A DNA stretch of 64,000 nt from positions 42,769 through 106,768 of the forward strand of contig NZ_BCTJ01000016.1 in assembly GCF_001571225.1 (NCBI RefSeq). The letters run 5' to 3'. Position numbers and translations under genes: made by a program. Shown in pieces: positions 8,744 through 19,446 of the stretch. The notes beneath the pieces are model-generated. The model saw only the letters and a program-made list of their open reading frames with translations, did not search any database and was not told where the DNA came from. Numbering within the stretch: the stretch's first letter is position 1; every line of letters starts with the position of its first letter. The stretch comes from Hydrogenophaga palleronii NBRC 102513 (GTDB lineage Bacteria > Pseudomonadota > Gammaproteobacteria > Burkholderiales > Burkholderiaceae_C).

Positions 8744-8787
8744 GGCGGGGATTGTCCGTCAGTTCGGTGGGTGGTTTTGTGAAGCGC

Positions 8788-9501
8788 TCAGCCGCCCAGG
8801 CCGGCGAACACGTTCTGCACGTCTTCGTTGGCGTCGAGTGCGGCCAGGAAAGCCTCCACCTCCTCCAGCTGCTCGGCGCTTAGGCTGTCGGGGGCAATGG
8901 GGTTCTTGGGCTTGTAGCCGAGCTTGGACGAGAGCACGGTGAAACCCTGGGCGGGCAGGGCGCGGCTGACCAGATCGAGGTCGGTCGGGTCGGTCAGGAA
9001 CACGGTCACGCCGTCTTCGTCGGCGGGGTGAAAGTCCTGCGCACCGGCTTCGATGGCGGCCACTTCGGCGTCGGCGTCCTTGCGGGCCGCTTCGGCTTCG
9101 ATCAGGCCGACGTGGTCAAAGTCCCAGGACACCGAGCCCGAGGTGCCGAGCTGGCCCTTGCGGAACAGCACGCGCATGTCGGAGGCGGCGCGGTTCACGT
9201 TGTCGGTCAGGCACTCGACCATCACCGGCACACGGTGCGGCGCAAAACCTTCGTAGATCACGTGGTCGAAGTGCACCGTTTCGCCGGTCAGCCCGGCGCC
9301 TTTCTTGATGGCGCGGTCCAGTGTGTCCTTGGGCATGGAGACCTTGCGCGCCTGCTCCACCACCAGCCGCAGGCGGGCATTGGCCGCCGGGTCGGCGCCG
9401 TGGCGCGCGGCGATCATGATGTCCTTCGCGAGTTTGCCGAACAGCCGGCCCTTGGCATTGGCGGCGAGGTCTTTGTGCTTGGCTTTCCACTGTGCGCCCA
9501 T
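8788..9501 (-). CDS. YebC/PmpR family DNA-binding transcriptional regulator
   Basis: A 237-residue TACO1/YebC-family protein. The N-terminal region ([19 protein letters not shown], then [20 protein letters not shown]) and the central [20 protein letters not shown] motif are diagnostic. Members have been described as transcriptional regulators or as ribosome-associated factors that help translate difficult stretches. The N-terminus differs from the usual MAGHSKW form and resembles the YeeN-type paralog. The start at 9501 is fixed by AGGAG a few bases upstream; a longer in-frame extension is not family-like. It is a monocistronic gene divergent from the VOC-protein gene. Confidence 0.85.
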   Translation of the reverse strand: MGAQWKAKHKDLAANAKGRLFGKLAKDIMIAARHGADPAANARLRLVVEQARKVSMPKDTLDRAIKKGAGLTGETVHFDHVIYEGFAPHRVPVMVECLTDNVNRAASDMRVLFRKGQLGTSGSVSWDFDHVGLIEAEAARKDADAEVAAIEAGAQDFHPADEDGVTVFLTDPTDLDLVSRALPAQGFTVLSSKLGYKPKNPIAPDSLSAEQLEEVEAFLAALDANEDVQNVFAGLGG

Positions 9502-9623
9502 GGGCTGCTCCTGATGTGTGACGGTTCGGGGCCATGAGTTTAGTGCCCGCCGGGCAGCTTGCCGAGCGCCCGCCAACCGAATTAGCATGGCCGTCCGGAT
9601 CCAAAGACACGAAGGGAGCATCC

Positions 9624-10052
9624 ATGGAAACGCAGGAAATTCACCGCGGCCGCCTGATCGATCATGTGCAGTTGGTCGTTCGCGATCTGGCCGCCAGCCA
9701 GACCTTTTACACCGCCGTGCTGCAGGCCCTGCAGGTGCCGATGGGCGGTGCCGAGGCAGACTACTTCTGGGCCGACGAATTGTTTGTCACCGGCCTGGAC
9801 AGCGCCGCCGCCACCGGACACCTTACCGGCCGCCACCACCTGGCCTTCCAGGCCGAAAACCGCGCAATGGTGGATGCCTTCCACGCCGCCGCCCTGGCCG
9901 CCGGCGGCAAGGACAACGGCGCGCCGGGCGAGCGCAGTTACCACCCGGGTTATTACGCCGCTTTCGTCATCGACCCCGACGGCAACAACATCGAGGCCGT
10001 GTACCACGGCGAGGCGAAGCGCAGTGCGCGGTCGGTGACGGTGACGTTCTAG
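9624..10052 (+). CDS. VOC family protein (glyoxalase/dioxygenase-like)
   Basis: A 142-residue protein of the vicinal oxygen chelate superfamily. Two beta-alpha-beta modules can be traced: [22 protein letters not shown] at the start, and later [23 protein letters not shown] and the closing [15 protein letters not shown]. Candidate metal ligands are the His in IDHVQL, the His in HHLAF and the Glu in NIEAVYH. The specific reaction cannot be assigned. The start at 9624 follows AAGGGAG. Its stop shares the palindrome CTAG with the convergent NERD-helicase gene, so the two genes overlap by four bases. Confidence 0.75.
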   Translation: METQEIHRGRLIDHVQLVVRDLAASQTFYTAVLQALQVPMGGAEADYFWADELFVTGLDSAAATGHLTGRHHLAFQAENRAMVDAFHAAALAAGGKDNGAPGERSYHPGYYAAFVIDPDGNNIEAVYHGEAKRSARSVTVTF

Positions 10053-11869
10053 GCCGCCACCCGTTCAACCAGCCGCTGGCCCAGGCCACCGTCGCCGCTG
10101 AGGGTGATCAGCAGCTTGTGCGTGGCGCGTGTGGCCGCCACGTAGAGCACGCGCGCGGCTTCGGTTTCGTCTTCGCCGGCGCCGGGCATGTGGCCGGCGC
10201 CGGGCAGGGCGACCACCGGAAACTCCAGGCCCTTGCTGACCTTCATGGTCATGATCTGGATCACATCGGCACCGGGTGTGAATGTCCCTGCCTTCTTGTG
10301 CACCGCGTGCGGCAACCTGCGCTGTTCGAGCGCGTCGGCGCAGAGGTCCATCGTGCTCCAGTCGCGGCACAGGATGGCCATGTCGCCCCAGGCATGGCCT
10401 TGCTGGTGGGCCGCGCGAAGGTGGTCGGCGATGGTGAAGGCTTCGTCGCGCAGGCTGGGCAGGCGGATGACCATGGGCGCTTCACCGTCGCGGCCACAGC
10501 TCACCGGTTTGACCAGCGGCACGCCGTCGTCGTCCTTGTCGTCGGCGGTCAGCAGATCGGCCGCGATCAGGCTCGCGGTCTGCAGGATCTGCCGCGTATT
10601 GCGGTAGTTGATCTTCAAGATGGTGGTGCGGCCCTGCGCCTGCACGCCCACGCTCTTGAAGCTGAAGTGTTTGCCGCGCGCCCGTTCGTAGATGCTTTGC
10701 GCATCGTCGTAAAGCAGCAGCAGGCTGTTGGTGGCCGGGTCCACCATCTGCGTCACCAGCTTGAGCCACTCGGGCGCGAAGTCGTGGCCTTCGTCGATCA
10801 GCACCGCCTGGTACTGGCCGCCGGGGATGTGCGAACGCTCCACGCCGCGGATCACGTTGTCCACCATCTCGTCGAACATCCCCGGGCCCTGCGAAGGGAT
10901 GGGCTGCCCGAAGGCCACCAACTGCTGGCGGCACCATTTGTGGAAGTTGCGCACATGCACCGCGTGCGACAGGCCCTTGGCCTCCATCACGCTGGCCAGT
11001 TGCGCGGCCAGCGGCACGTTGAAGCACCGCACCAGAATGGGTTTGCTGGTGGGTGTGTGGGCCTTGGCGAGGTGTTCGGCGCGGTAGCCGAGGATCATGG
11101 TCTTGCCCGAGCCCGCCACGCCGTGGATCACACGGTGGCCGTCGCCCAGCGAGCGCGCAAGCTGTTCCTGCTGCAGGTCCATCACGCGCATGATGCCGGG
11201 CAACTCTGCCTCGGCATCGTTGTCGTCGAAGATGCTGCCTTGCACAGGCACGCGCACCTGCGGAAACAGGATCCAGCGCACACGATCAACCTGCGGCAAC
11301 GTCATCGCGCCACCAAAGCTGTGCGGGAACATGTTCCACAGCCGCTGCTGGAAGGCCTCCGGGTCGGCCGACTCTTCCATCTCGTCCTTGCAGATCACGT
11401 AGTGGGGCTCGATGGCCTCGTGCAGGCCGGCTGCTTCGAACTGCTTGCGCGTGATCCGCGTGAACACCACCCCATGCCCCCATGGAAACGCGAGCTTGCC
11501 CTGGTGCGGGCCACCGGGCTGCACCAGTTGCGGATCACGCTCCAGGGCGTTGACGACCTGGATCGCGCAATGCCTCGCCTGCGCCAGCGGGTTGATCAGC
11601 ACCTTGGGTGAGCCGTTGGACAAAATGGTCCAGTACTGCCGGGTGGCTTCCTTGACCGTGTCCAGATGCCAGTCCTTGGTCTCCAGGATCAACAAGCCAC
11701 GCCGCGGGTGCAGCACCACAAAGTCGGGGTGGGTCTGTTTGGGGCCGATGGGCACGTTGTGCCACAGCAGGTAGTCGGCATCGAGCTTTTGCTCAAGCCG
11801 CTCGGCGAGCCGGCGTTCGCCGGTGGAGTCGAACGAGGTGCTGCCGATCGATGGAATGAGGGTTGCCAT
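10049..11869 (-). CDS. NERD domain and UvrD/Rep-like superfamily 1 helicase fusion protein
   Basis: A 606-residue protein joining an N-terminal NERD nuclease-related domain to a superfamily 1 helicase. NERD signatures are E18 in GERRLAERL, D49 in HPDFVVL and E63/K65 in ILETKDW, together a PD-(D/E)xK-like set. The helicase has Walker A GVAGSGKT at about residues 250-257, Walker B VLIDEGHDF, the LLLYDDAQSIYE region, the NYRNTRQIL motif and a C-terminal RVLYVAATRATHKLLITLS block. Such proteins are thought to act on DNA or RNA ends, and some occur in defence islands, but no defence genes flank this one. Function is inferred from domains only. Confidence 0.8.
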   Translation of the reverse strand: MATLIPSIGSTSFDSTGERRLAERLEQKLDADYLLWHNVPIGPKQTHPDFVVLHPRRGLLILETKDWHLDTVKEATRQYWTILSNGSPKVLINPLAQARHCAIQVVNALERDPQLVQPGGPHQGKLAFPWGHGVVFTRITRKQFEAAGLHEAIEPHYVICKDEMEESADPEAFQQRLWNMFPHSFGGAMTLPQVDRVRWILFPQVRVPVQGSIFDDNDAEAELPGIMRVMDLQQEQLARSLGDGHRVIHGVAGSGKTMILGYRAEHLAKAHTPTSKPILVRCFNVPLAAQLASVMEAKGLSHAVHVRNFHKWCRQQLVAFGQPIPSQGPGMFDEMVDNVIRGVERSHIPGGQYQAVLIDEGHDFAPEWLKLVTQMVDPATNSLLLLYDDAQSIYERARGKHFSFKSVGVQAQGRTTILKINYRNTRQILQTASLIAADLLTADDKDDDGVPLVKPVSCGRDGEAPMVIRLPSLRDEAFTIADHLRAAHQQGHAWGDMAILCRDWSTMDLCADALEQRRLPHAVHKKAGTFTPGADVIQIMTMKVSKGLEFPVVALPGAGHMPGAGEDETEAARVLYVAATRATHKLLITLSGDGGLGQRLVERVAA

Positions 11870-11973
11870 GGGCGGGTCACGAACACGCGGTTGGAAATCA
11901 AAGGCACATCATGCAGAGGAACGTGCTTGCTACAACCCTGTGAGCGTGACTTATTGCCGCATGGCCGGATGGA

Positions 11974-12900
11974 TCAACCCGGCGGTCGCTTTGGCCGTTC
12001 GAAGCGGTAGAACAGATTGGGCTCGGACAGCACGTAGATCGCGCCATCGGGGCCCACCGCCAGGCCTTCGGGTTGCGGCACCTTGCGCCGCAGGCCATGC
12101 AGGCCGCGCCACAAAGGCATCACGCTGACGGGCTGGCCGTCGGGTGCGTACTCGGCGATCAGCGCCGACTCGTCGCTCAGCAACAGCAGGTGGCCGGTCG
12201 GGTCGTGCAGGGTGAGCGAAGAGAGGTCGCTCATGAACAGCGAGGCCGAGCGCGAAGACTGCCATTCGCTGATGTCGATGTTGAAACCGCGCGATTCGTT
12301 GAACACGTCGAGCCCGCTGATCACCAGCACGCGCAGCGGCAGTTTTTCCTTCACCACGTACAGGCGGTCGTGCCGGCTGTCCCAGGACACGCCTTCAAAG
12401 CTGCTGTTGTGCACAGTGTCGATGCCCAGGCCCAGGCTGGAGGAGCCTTGAACCGAGGCGCGCGTGGCATCGGCACCGATCTTCACCCAGTACATGGTGT
12501 GGCTCGACTCGTCGGACACCACGTAGGTGTCGCCCTGCACATGGGTGATGCCCTCCGGGTCCTTTACGCCGTTGAGCGCGATGACGCGCAGCAGCTGGCC
12601 GTCGGGTGTGAGTTCGGCAACCTGCGGTGGCCGGTTGATCACGGTGAACAGTGTGCCGGTCTCGGTGTTGAAGGTGAGGCCGGAGGCGTTGCGGCTCAGG
12701 CCCTGCACCGGCAGCGCTTCCACCGTCACGCGGTAGTCGGGCAGCCAGAGCGATTTGCCCTGCCACTGCGCGGCGCGCAGGCTGGTGCTGGCCCAGTAGT
12801 AACCCAGGGTGAGCACCTTGAAGTACCAGACGAAGAGCACAGCCAGGGTGATGAGGGTCACCCAGACCCAGCGCTTGCGCAGCAGGTGCATGGCGCTCAC
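11974..12900 (-). CDS. SdiA-regulated domain (YjiK-like) membrane-anchored protein
   Basis: A 308-residue protein with one N-terminal transmembrane helix (about residues 10-33) and a beta-propeller-like SdiA-regulated domain. Typical segments are ASGLTFNTETGTLFTVINR, DPEGITHVQGDTYVVSDE, SFEGVSWDSRHDRLYVVKE and VPQPEGLAVGPDGAIYVLS. The domain resembles phytase and strictosidine-synthase propellers, but no activity is established. A GTG start abuts the stop of dbpA without overlap and has GGAAG upstream; an ATG three codons later is the alternative. It is probably the distal gene of a dbpA operon. Confidence 0.75.
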   Translation of the reverse strand: MSAMHLLRKRWVWVTLITLAVLFVWYFKVLTLGYYWASTSLRAAQWQGKSLWLPDYRVTVEALPVQGLSRNASGLTFNTETGTLFTVINRPPQVAELTPDGQLLRVIALNGVKDPEGITHVQGDTYVVSDESSHTMYWVKIGADATRASVQGSSSLGLGIDTVHNSSFEGVSWDSRHDRLYVVKEKLPLRVLVISGLDVFNESRGFNIDISEWQSSRSASLFMSDLSSLTLHDPTGHLLLLSDESALIAEYAPDGQPVSVMPLWRGLHGLRRKVPQPEGLAVGPDGAIYVLSEPNLFYRFERPKRPPG

Positions 12901-14295
<1,395 letters not shown>

Positions 14296-14422
14296 CCCGA
14301 ATTATCCGGGATCGACCACGGCGGCCTCGATCACGCGCTTCGGCGCTCAATCGTCACCCACTCGCGCCCGTAGAATCCGCCGCACACGCCTGTCTGTCGG
14401 GCACCGGCAGGGGAGGCCGCAG

Positions 14423-15445
14423 ATGTTTTCGGAGCAACAAGAACGGCCGGGCCACGAGGCGATGCACACTGGCGCCACAGCCAGTGCGGCGCGGCCGCTG
14501 CGCGCCATGGTGCTCGGCGCCAGCGGCTTCATCGGCCACCACGTGGTGCAGGCCCTGCTGGCCGACGGCGCGCAGGTGCTGGGCGTGCGCCGCCCGCATG
14601 GCGCAGCAGGCACGGCGCCTGCACCCGCCACGCTGGCGAACGCCGACCACGATCGGCTGCGCTGGCGCTTCCTGCCCTTGCACACGGTGCTGGAGCCTGC
14701 CGCCTGGCAGGCGCAGCTGGAGGAGGTGGACGTGGTCATCAACTGCGTCGGCATCCTGCGCCAGCGCAGCGGCGAGAGTTACGAGCAGGTGCACCACGCC
14801 ATGCCGCGCGCACTGGCCACCGCCTGCGCTGCCGCGGGCGTGCGGCTCATCCACACCTCGGCCCTGGGCCTGCACGAAGGCGCGAAGAGCCGCTTCCTGT
14901 CGAGCAAGCTGCGCGGCGAGCAGGCCATCCAGGCCAGCGGGGCCGACCACTGCATCGTGCGCCCCTCGTTGATCGATGGCCTGGGCGGTTTTGGTGCCAG
15001 CTGGCTGCGCATGCTGGCGGGCTGGCCGGTGCACTTCGTGCCGCGCGGCGCCACCGGCCGCATTGCCGCACTGCAGGCCAGCGACCTCGGCCAGGCCTAT
15101 GCCGTGCTCGCCAGAATGCCCACCCTCTCCGGCCAGCGCGAAGCCAACCTGGGCGGTGAGCGCCTGTTTGCCTACCGTGAATACCTGCAGCTGCTGCGCG
15201 GTGTGGAGCACACCGAACAACCGGTGGCACCGGCACTGCAGGTGCAGCTGCCCGACTGGATGAGCCGCACCGGCGCGCACCTGTGCGACCTGTTCCGCTT
15301 CAGCCCCTTCAGCTACGGCCACTGGATCCTGCTGCAGCGCGACAACATGCCGCTGCCGAACGCGCTGCCGCCGCTGCTGGGGCGCGCGCCGCTGCCGGTG
15401 ACTCATCGGCGGGTGGCGTTGCGGGATGACTTCCGGTTGTCTTGA
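14423..15445 (+). CDS. NAD(P)-binding SDR-type protein (NDUFA9-like, extended/atypical)
   Basis: A 340-residue protein with an N-terminal Rossmann fold: RAMVLGASGFIGHHVVQALL carries the GxxGxxG nucleotide motif at about residues 28-47. VVINCVGILRQRS and LIHTSALGLHEGAKS follow, characteristic of atypical SDRs related to NDUFA9 and YwnB-like sugar-nucleotide epimerase homologs. The classical catalytic YxxxK is not obvious; FLSSKLRGE occupies the corresponding position, so catalysis is uncertain. The start at 14423 is preceded by GGGGAGG; the longer upstream frame is not family-like. The gene stands alone, divergent from dbpA. Confidence 0.7.
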   Translation: MFSEQQERPGHEAMHTGATASAARPLRAMVLGASGFIGHHVVQALLADGAQVLGVRRPHGAAGTAPAPATLANADHDRLRWRFLPLHTVLEPAAWQAQLEEVDVVINCVGILRQRSGESYEQVHHAMPRALATACAAAGVRLIHTSALGLHEGAKSRFLSSKLRGEQAIQASGADHCIVRPSLIDGLGGFGASWLRMLAGWPVHFVPRGATGRIAALQASDLGQAYAVLARMPTLSGQREANLGGERLFAYREYLQLLRGVEHTEQPVAPALQVQLPDWMSRTGAHLCDLFRFSPFSYGHWILLQRDNMPLPNALPPLLGRAPLPVTHRRVALRDDFRLS

Positions 15446-15570
15446 GTGGGTGGCGTGGTTGTTGTTGCGCGGTTCGCTGGATTGGCTGAATGGAGCAGGG
15501 CCTTGAGAGCTGCTTTGGGCCCAAAGCGGTATGCGACGAAGATGCTACGAGCTGCCACACAATTCACCAC

Positions 15571-16062
15571 ATGCAAGACCCATTTCCGCTACCCCCGCCC
15601 GACGCGCCTCCAGAAACGATCACGCTGATTGAGCCCATTGGTTGGTTCTCCATCGGCCTCACCGTTACAGCTGACGATTTGATACCTGAGGAAATCTCGC
15701 GTGTCTTTGGGGTAGAGCCGACGAGAAGCCGGACCAAAGGAGTTCCCGTGCTGGATGCCGACTGGCCGCCATTGGTGAAGCTACCCGACCACGGAAGCTG
15801 GAAACTTCAAATTAAGAAGCATCAAACCGATGAATGGGATGTAGGTTCGGCAGTGGAAGAGCTTCTTGCTATGTTGCCAAAGGACCTAGAGGTATGGCGG
15901 CCAGTTTTCGAGAAATGTAGTTTAAGGCTGTCGATAGGGCTGGACTTAACAGGTTGGAATGGTGATTTCACCTTGCAACCAGAGCTCCTCCGCTTCCTTG
16001 GCGAGCGACAGATTTCTGTGTGGTTTGACGTGTACTGTGATGCCGCCAGGGAGAACGATTGA
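15571..16062 (+). CDS. DUF4279 domain protein, compositionally atypical
   Basis: A 163-residue soluble protein with the DUF4279 layout: LTVTADDLIPEEISRVFGV (helix after a beta strand), GSWKLQIKKHQ, the helix SAVEELLAMLPKDLEVW, and the closing LQPELLRFLGERQISVWFDV. The domain occurs in polymorphic immunity-like and hypothetical proteins; no function is established. Base composition is clearly lower in GC than the neighbours (many A/T-ending codons from about 15570 to 16060), which suggests recent acquisition. No good ribosome-binding site precedes 15571; a start at 15490 adds 27 residues of doubtful character. The neighbours are unrelated housekeeping genes. Confidence 0.6.
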   Translation: MQDPFPLPPPDAPPETITLIEPIGWFSIGLTVTADDLIPEEISRVFGVEPTRSRTKGVPVLDADWPPLVKLPDHGSWKLQIKKHQTDEWDVGSAVEELLAMLPKDLEVWRPVFEKCSLRLSIGLDLTGWNGDFTLQPELLRFLGERQISVWFDVYCDAAREND

Positions 16063-16191
16063 ATGCCGCTCTTGGCCGATCGCGGTCATTCTAGACATTG
16101 GCGTAAGCCGGCCGCGCCACGGTCTGGCTACGCAATTGGCATCTTGCCGTGCTGCGCCGCCATCAGATAGCCCCGAGCCGGCGCAGCCCGA

Positions 16192-17028
16192 TCAGGACTG
16201 CAGCAACGCATCCAGCTCCGCCTGGCTGAACCCCGCCGCCAGCCGAGCCGAGTCGTTGAACGGTGGCTTCAGGCGTGGCGCCGAGTGTGCACGCGCCAGC
16301 CGGCGGTAGTGGCTCAGCGGCTCGATGCTTTGCTGCGCACACAACCAGCCATACCAGCGGTTGCCCACTGCCACGTGGCCGATCTCGTCGCGCAGGATCA
16401 CGTCCAGAATCTCCACCGCGCGCAGCGCCGCCGGTGTGCCAACCTTGCGCAGGCGTGCCTGCATCGGTGGTGTGGCGTCCAGGCCGCGGGCTTCCATGGT
16501 GCGCGGCACCAGGGCCATGCGGGCGGTGATGTCCTCTTGCGTGCGCACACACATCTCCCACAGGCTGCCGTGCGCCGCGAAGTCGCCGTAGTGGTGGCCC
16601 AGGCTTTCCAGGTGGGTGCGCAGCAGTTCGAAGTGGATGGCTTCTTCGTGTGCCACGTGCAGCCAGTCGCTGTAGAAGTCGGCCGGCATGTCGGGGAAAC
16701 GCCAGACCGCGTCCAACGCCAGGTTGATGGCGTTGAACTCGATGTGGGTCACCGCGTGCAGCAGCATCGCCAGGCCGGGCGGCGTGAAGGGCGAGCGCTG
16801 CGGCACGTCCACCGGTGCAAGCAGTTCGGGCCGCGCGGGGCGGCCGGGCAGGGTGGTGTTCGGGGGCGGCTGCAGGCGCTCTGCGGTGTCCAGCGTGGTT
16901 TCGCCGGCCGACCAGGCGGCCCACAGCGCCTGTGTGGCCGCCACCTTGCGGGCCGGATCGCTCTCGCACAGGGCGGCCAGGGCGCTGGCGCGCAGGGACG
17001 GGGGCGACAGGGTGACGGTGGCTTGCAT
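16192..17028 (-). CDS. Ferritin-like DUF455 family protein
   Basis: A 278-residue helical protein of the ferritin-like DUF455 family. The diiron-type ligand pattern is visible: HIEFNAINLALDAVWRF, then HVAHEEAIHFELLRTHLES and later LDVILRDEIGHVAVGNRWY, giving E, ExxH and DExxH motifs. Members are related to the MiaE/rubrerythrin superfamily and presumably bind a diiron centre; the substrate is unknown. The start at 17028 was chosen over a codon 31 residues upstream because the upstream segment overlaps the promoter region of the divergent carbonic anhydrase gene and is arginine-rich noise. Confidence 0.8.
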   Translation of the reverse strand: MQATVTLSPPSLRASALAALCESDPARKVAATQALWAAWSAGETTLDTAERLQPPPNTTLPGRPARPELLAPVDVPQRSPFTPPGLAMLLHAVTHIEFNAINLALDAVWRFPDMPADFYSDWLHVAHEEAIHFELLRTHLESLGHHYGDFAAHGSLWEMCVRTQEDITARMALVPRTMEARGLDATPPMQARLRKVGTPAALRAVEILDVILRDEIGHVAVGNRWYGWLCAQQSIEPLSHYRRLARAHSAPRLKPPFNDSARLAAGFSQAELDALLQS

Positions 17029-17075
17029 CCCTACAATTCTAGGTTTCATCAAAGACCGACAACGGAGACTCCCCC

Positions 17076-17600
17076 ATGGCAATCTACGAACTCGACGGCG
17101 TGGCACCGCAACTGGCGGCATCGGCCTGGGTGGCCGACAGCGCGCAGGTGATGGGCAACGTGGTGCTGGAAGCCGACAGCAGCGTCTGGTTCGGTGCCGT
17201 GTTGCGTGGCGACACCGAAACCATCACCGTGGGCGCGGGCAGCAACATCCAGGATGGCAGCGTGATGCACGCCGACATCGGCTTTCCGCTGACGCTGGGC
17301 GCGAACGTGACGGTGGGCCACCAGGTGATGCTGCACGGCTGCACCATCGGCGACGAGACCCTGATCGGCATCGGCGCCACCGTGCTCAACGGCGCGAAGA
17401 TCGGCAAGAACTGCCTGGTGGGTGCGCGCGCGCTGGTCACCGAGGGCAAGGAGTTTCCCGATGGCAGCATGATCCTCGGCAGCCCGGCGCGTGTGGTGAA
17501 GACGCTCACGCCAGAGCAGATCGAGGGCCTGCGCCGCAGCGCGCACCACTACATCGAGAACGCCGCACGCTACCGCCAGGGCTTGAAAAAGCTGGCCTGA
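17076..17600 (+). CDS. Gamma-class carbonic anhydrase family protein
   Basis: A 174-residue left-handed beta-helix protein with hexapeptide repeats, for example GNVVLEADSSVWFGAVLRGD, NIQDGSVMHAD and VTVGHQVMLHGCTIGD. The His residues in HADIG, GHQV and LHGC match the zinc ligands of gamma carbonic anhydrases (CaiE/YrdA/PaaY type). The C-terminal helix LTPEQIEGLRRSAHHYIENA is also typical. The likely role is reversible CO2 hydration or a related acyl-transfer scaffold. hslO follows 51 bases downstream on the same strand and may be co-transcribed. Confidence 0.85.
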   Translation: MAIYELDGVAPQLAASAWVADSAQVMGNVVLEADSSVWFGAVLRGDTETITVGAGSNIQDGSVMHADIGFPLTLGANVTVGHQVMLHGCTIGDETLIGIGATVLNGAKIGKNCLVGARALVTEGKEFPDGSMILGSPARVVKTLTPEQIEGLRRSAHHYIENAARYRQGLKKLA

Positions 17601-17651
17601 GCACCACCTGCTTCCCTTCGATTTTTTTCTGACTGTCTCCGAAAGCCCTGC

Positions 17652-18629
17652 GTGTCCGAACTCCACAAATTCGTCTTTGAAGGCATGCCCGTGCGCGGCA
17701 TGCTGGTGCGCCTCACCGATGCCTGGCAAGACATCCTGCAACGCCACCGCGATGGTGGCGGTTATCCCGCGGCCGTCACCGAGCTGCTGGGCGAGATGAC
17801 CGCGGCCGCCACGCTGATGCAGGCCAACATCAAGTTCAACGGCGCGCTGATCATGCAGATCATGGGCGACGGCCCGGTGAAGCTGGCCGTGGCCGAGGTG
17901 CAGCCCGACCTGAGCCTGCGCGCTACCGCCACGGTGAAGGGCGAAGTGGCGGCCGATGCGCCGCTGTCGCACATGGTCAACGTGAACAACCAGGGCCGCT
18001 GCGCCATCACGCTCGACCCCAAGGACCGCCTGCCGGGCCAGCAGCCCTACCAGGGCGTGGTGCCGCTGTTTGGCGACAAGCGCGAGAAGCTGGAAAGACT
18101 CAGCGACGTGATCGAGCACTACATGCTGCAGAGCGAGCAGCTCGACACGCGCCTGGTGCTGGCCGCCGACGACAAGATGGCCGCCGGCCTGCTGATCCAG
18201 CGCCTGCCGCTGCAAGGCGAGGGCAACCTGGCCGGCCAGTCGGTGGCGCGCGACGAAGACCAGATCGGCCAGAACGAGGACTACAACCGCATCGCGATCC
18301 TGGCCTCCAGCCTGAAGCGCGAGGAGTTGCTGGGCCTGGATGCCGACACCATCCTGCACCGCCTGTTCTGGGAAGAGAAGCTGCTGCGCTTCGAGCCGCT
18401 CATGGGCGAGACGGGGCCACGTTTCTCCTGCACCTGCTCGCGCGAGCGCGTGAGCAACATGCTGCGCGGCCTAGGCCGCGACGAGGTGGAGTCGATCCTG
18501 ACCGAACAAGGCCAGGTGGAAGTGGGTTGTGAGTTCTGTGGCGCGCAGTACCGCTTTGATCCGGTGGACGCAGCCCAGGTCTTCCTGCAGCCGGAAATCC
18601 AGCCGCCCGGCTCACCCGGCGTTCACTGA
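17652..18629 (+). CDS. hslO: Redox-regulated chaperone Hsp33
   Basis: A 325-residue Hsp33 holdase, active when oxidised or heat-stressed. The GTG start leads into HKFVFEGMPVRGMLVRL, typical of betaproteobacterial Hsp33. The zinc-binding redox switch is complete: C260 and C262 in FSCTCSRERV, then C293 and C296 in GCEFCGAQY. The linker region and the substrate-binding core (FNGALIMQIMGDGPVKLAV) are intact. It is transcribed after the carbonic anhydrase gene and convergent with the NadR-like ATPase gene. Confidence 0.92.
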   Translation: MSELHKFVFEGMPVRGMLVRLTDAWQDILQRHRDGGGYPAAVTELLGEMTAAATLMQANIKFNGALIMQIMGDGPVKLAVAEVQPDLSLRATATVKGEVAADAPLSHMVNVNNQGRCAITLDPKDRLPGQQPYQGVVPLFGDKREKLERLSDVIEHYMLQSEQLDTRLVLAADDKMAAGLLIQRLPLQGEGNLAGQSVARDEDQIGQNEDYNRIAILASSLKREELLGLDADTILHRLFWEEKLLRFEPLMGETGPRFSCTCSRERVSNMLRGLGRDEVESILTEQGQVEVGCEFCGAQYRFDPVDAAQVFLQPEIQPPGSPGVH

Positions 18630-18661
18630 GCGGGGGGCCGTAGCGCCCGTCCGGCCGGTCT

Positions 18662-19354
18662 TCATGACTCGGTCCGGGTGGGCGCACCGGTCTTGAGCAA
18701 TGCGGTGAACAGCCGGTGTTCACACACCGGGTCGCTGCAGTTGTCGCAAGACCAGGGGCGCAGGCCGTGGGCCAGCGCCGGGTCTTCGGCCAGCAGGGCG
18801 CGCCCGAGCAGGCGGCCGATGGCGCGCAGGGCCTGCCGCTCGCGCGCCGCACCCGCACCATGAACGGCTTGGAAGGCCACGTCCGCAGCCTGCAGTTCCT
18901 GCCGCAGCAGGGCATCGGTGCGGGCGCGCGCCTGCGGGCTGTCGCGGTGCAGGCCGTCGGGTGTCCAGGGCAGGTCCAGGCCCATCAGCAGCGTGAGGCT
19001 GTGGCGGCCCTGTTCGGCCAGTGCGTCGGCCAGCAGGCTGCGGTCGTTGAAGTACTGCGCGCTGTACACCGCCACCATCAGGGCTGTGGTGTCGGCGATC
19101 ACCAGGCCGATGCCCGGGGTGTCTTGCGCGGCGCGGATCCGGCGGCTCTGTTCGGCCGCGATGGCGGCCTGCTCATGGGCGTGTGGTGCGCGGCCTTGTT
19201 GTTCGCACCAGTGGCGCAGGTGCTCGGGCACGACGGCCACCTGCAGGCCGTGCTCCGCCTGCAGCCTTTGTTGCAAGGCCAGGGCCAGTGTGCTCTTGCC
19301 GCTGGACTCGCCGCCGAGCAGGGCGATGACGGGGGCGTGGCCGGGGATGCTCAT
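18662..19354 (-). CDS. NadR-like AAA ATPase / kinase-like protein with C-terminal cysteine cluster
   Basis: A 230-residue P-loop protein with Walker A GGESSGKST at residues 14-22, as in the ribosylnicotinamide kinase domain of NadR, and an ADTTALMVAVYS segment in the position of a nucleoside-binding loop. The last 30 residues hold a compact cysteine motif, CDNCSDPVCEH, likely a metal site, which is not part of classical NadR. The N-terminal adenylyltransferase and DNA-binding domains of full NadR are absent. Function may be nucleoside or nicotinamide riboside phosphorylation, but this is inference. Confidence 0.6.
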   Translation of the reverse strand: MSIPGHAPVIALLGGESSGKSTLALALQQRLQAEHGLQVAVVPEHLRHWCEQQGRAPHAHEQAAIAAEQSRRIRAAQDTPGIGLVIADTTALMVAVYSAQYFNDRSLLADALAEQGRHSLTLLMGLDLPWTPDGLHRDSPQARARTDALLRQELQAADVAFQAVHGAGAARERQALRAIGRLLGRALLAEDPALAHGLRPWSCDNCSDPVCEHRLFTALLKTGAPTRTES

Positions 19355-19446
19355 GGCGCGCGCTTCATGGTGGGGGAGGGGCCGGGTGTGTCAACGCCGC
19401 AGCGGCGTTGACGGGTCTGCGTGACCACAGACTCAGAGCGTCTCGC

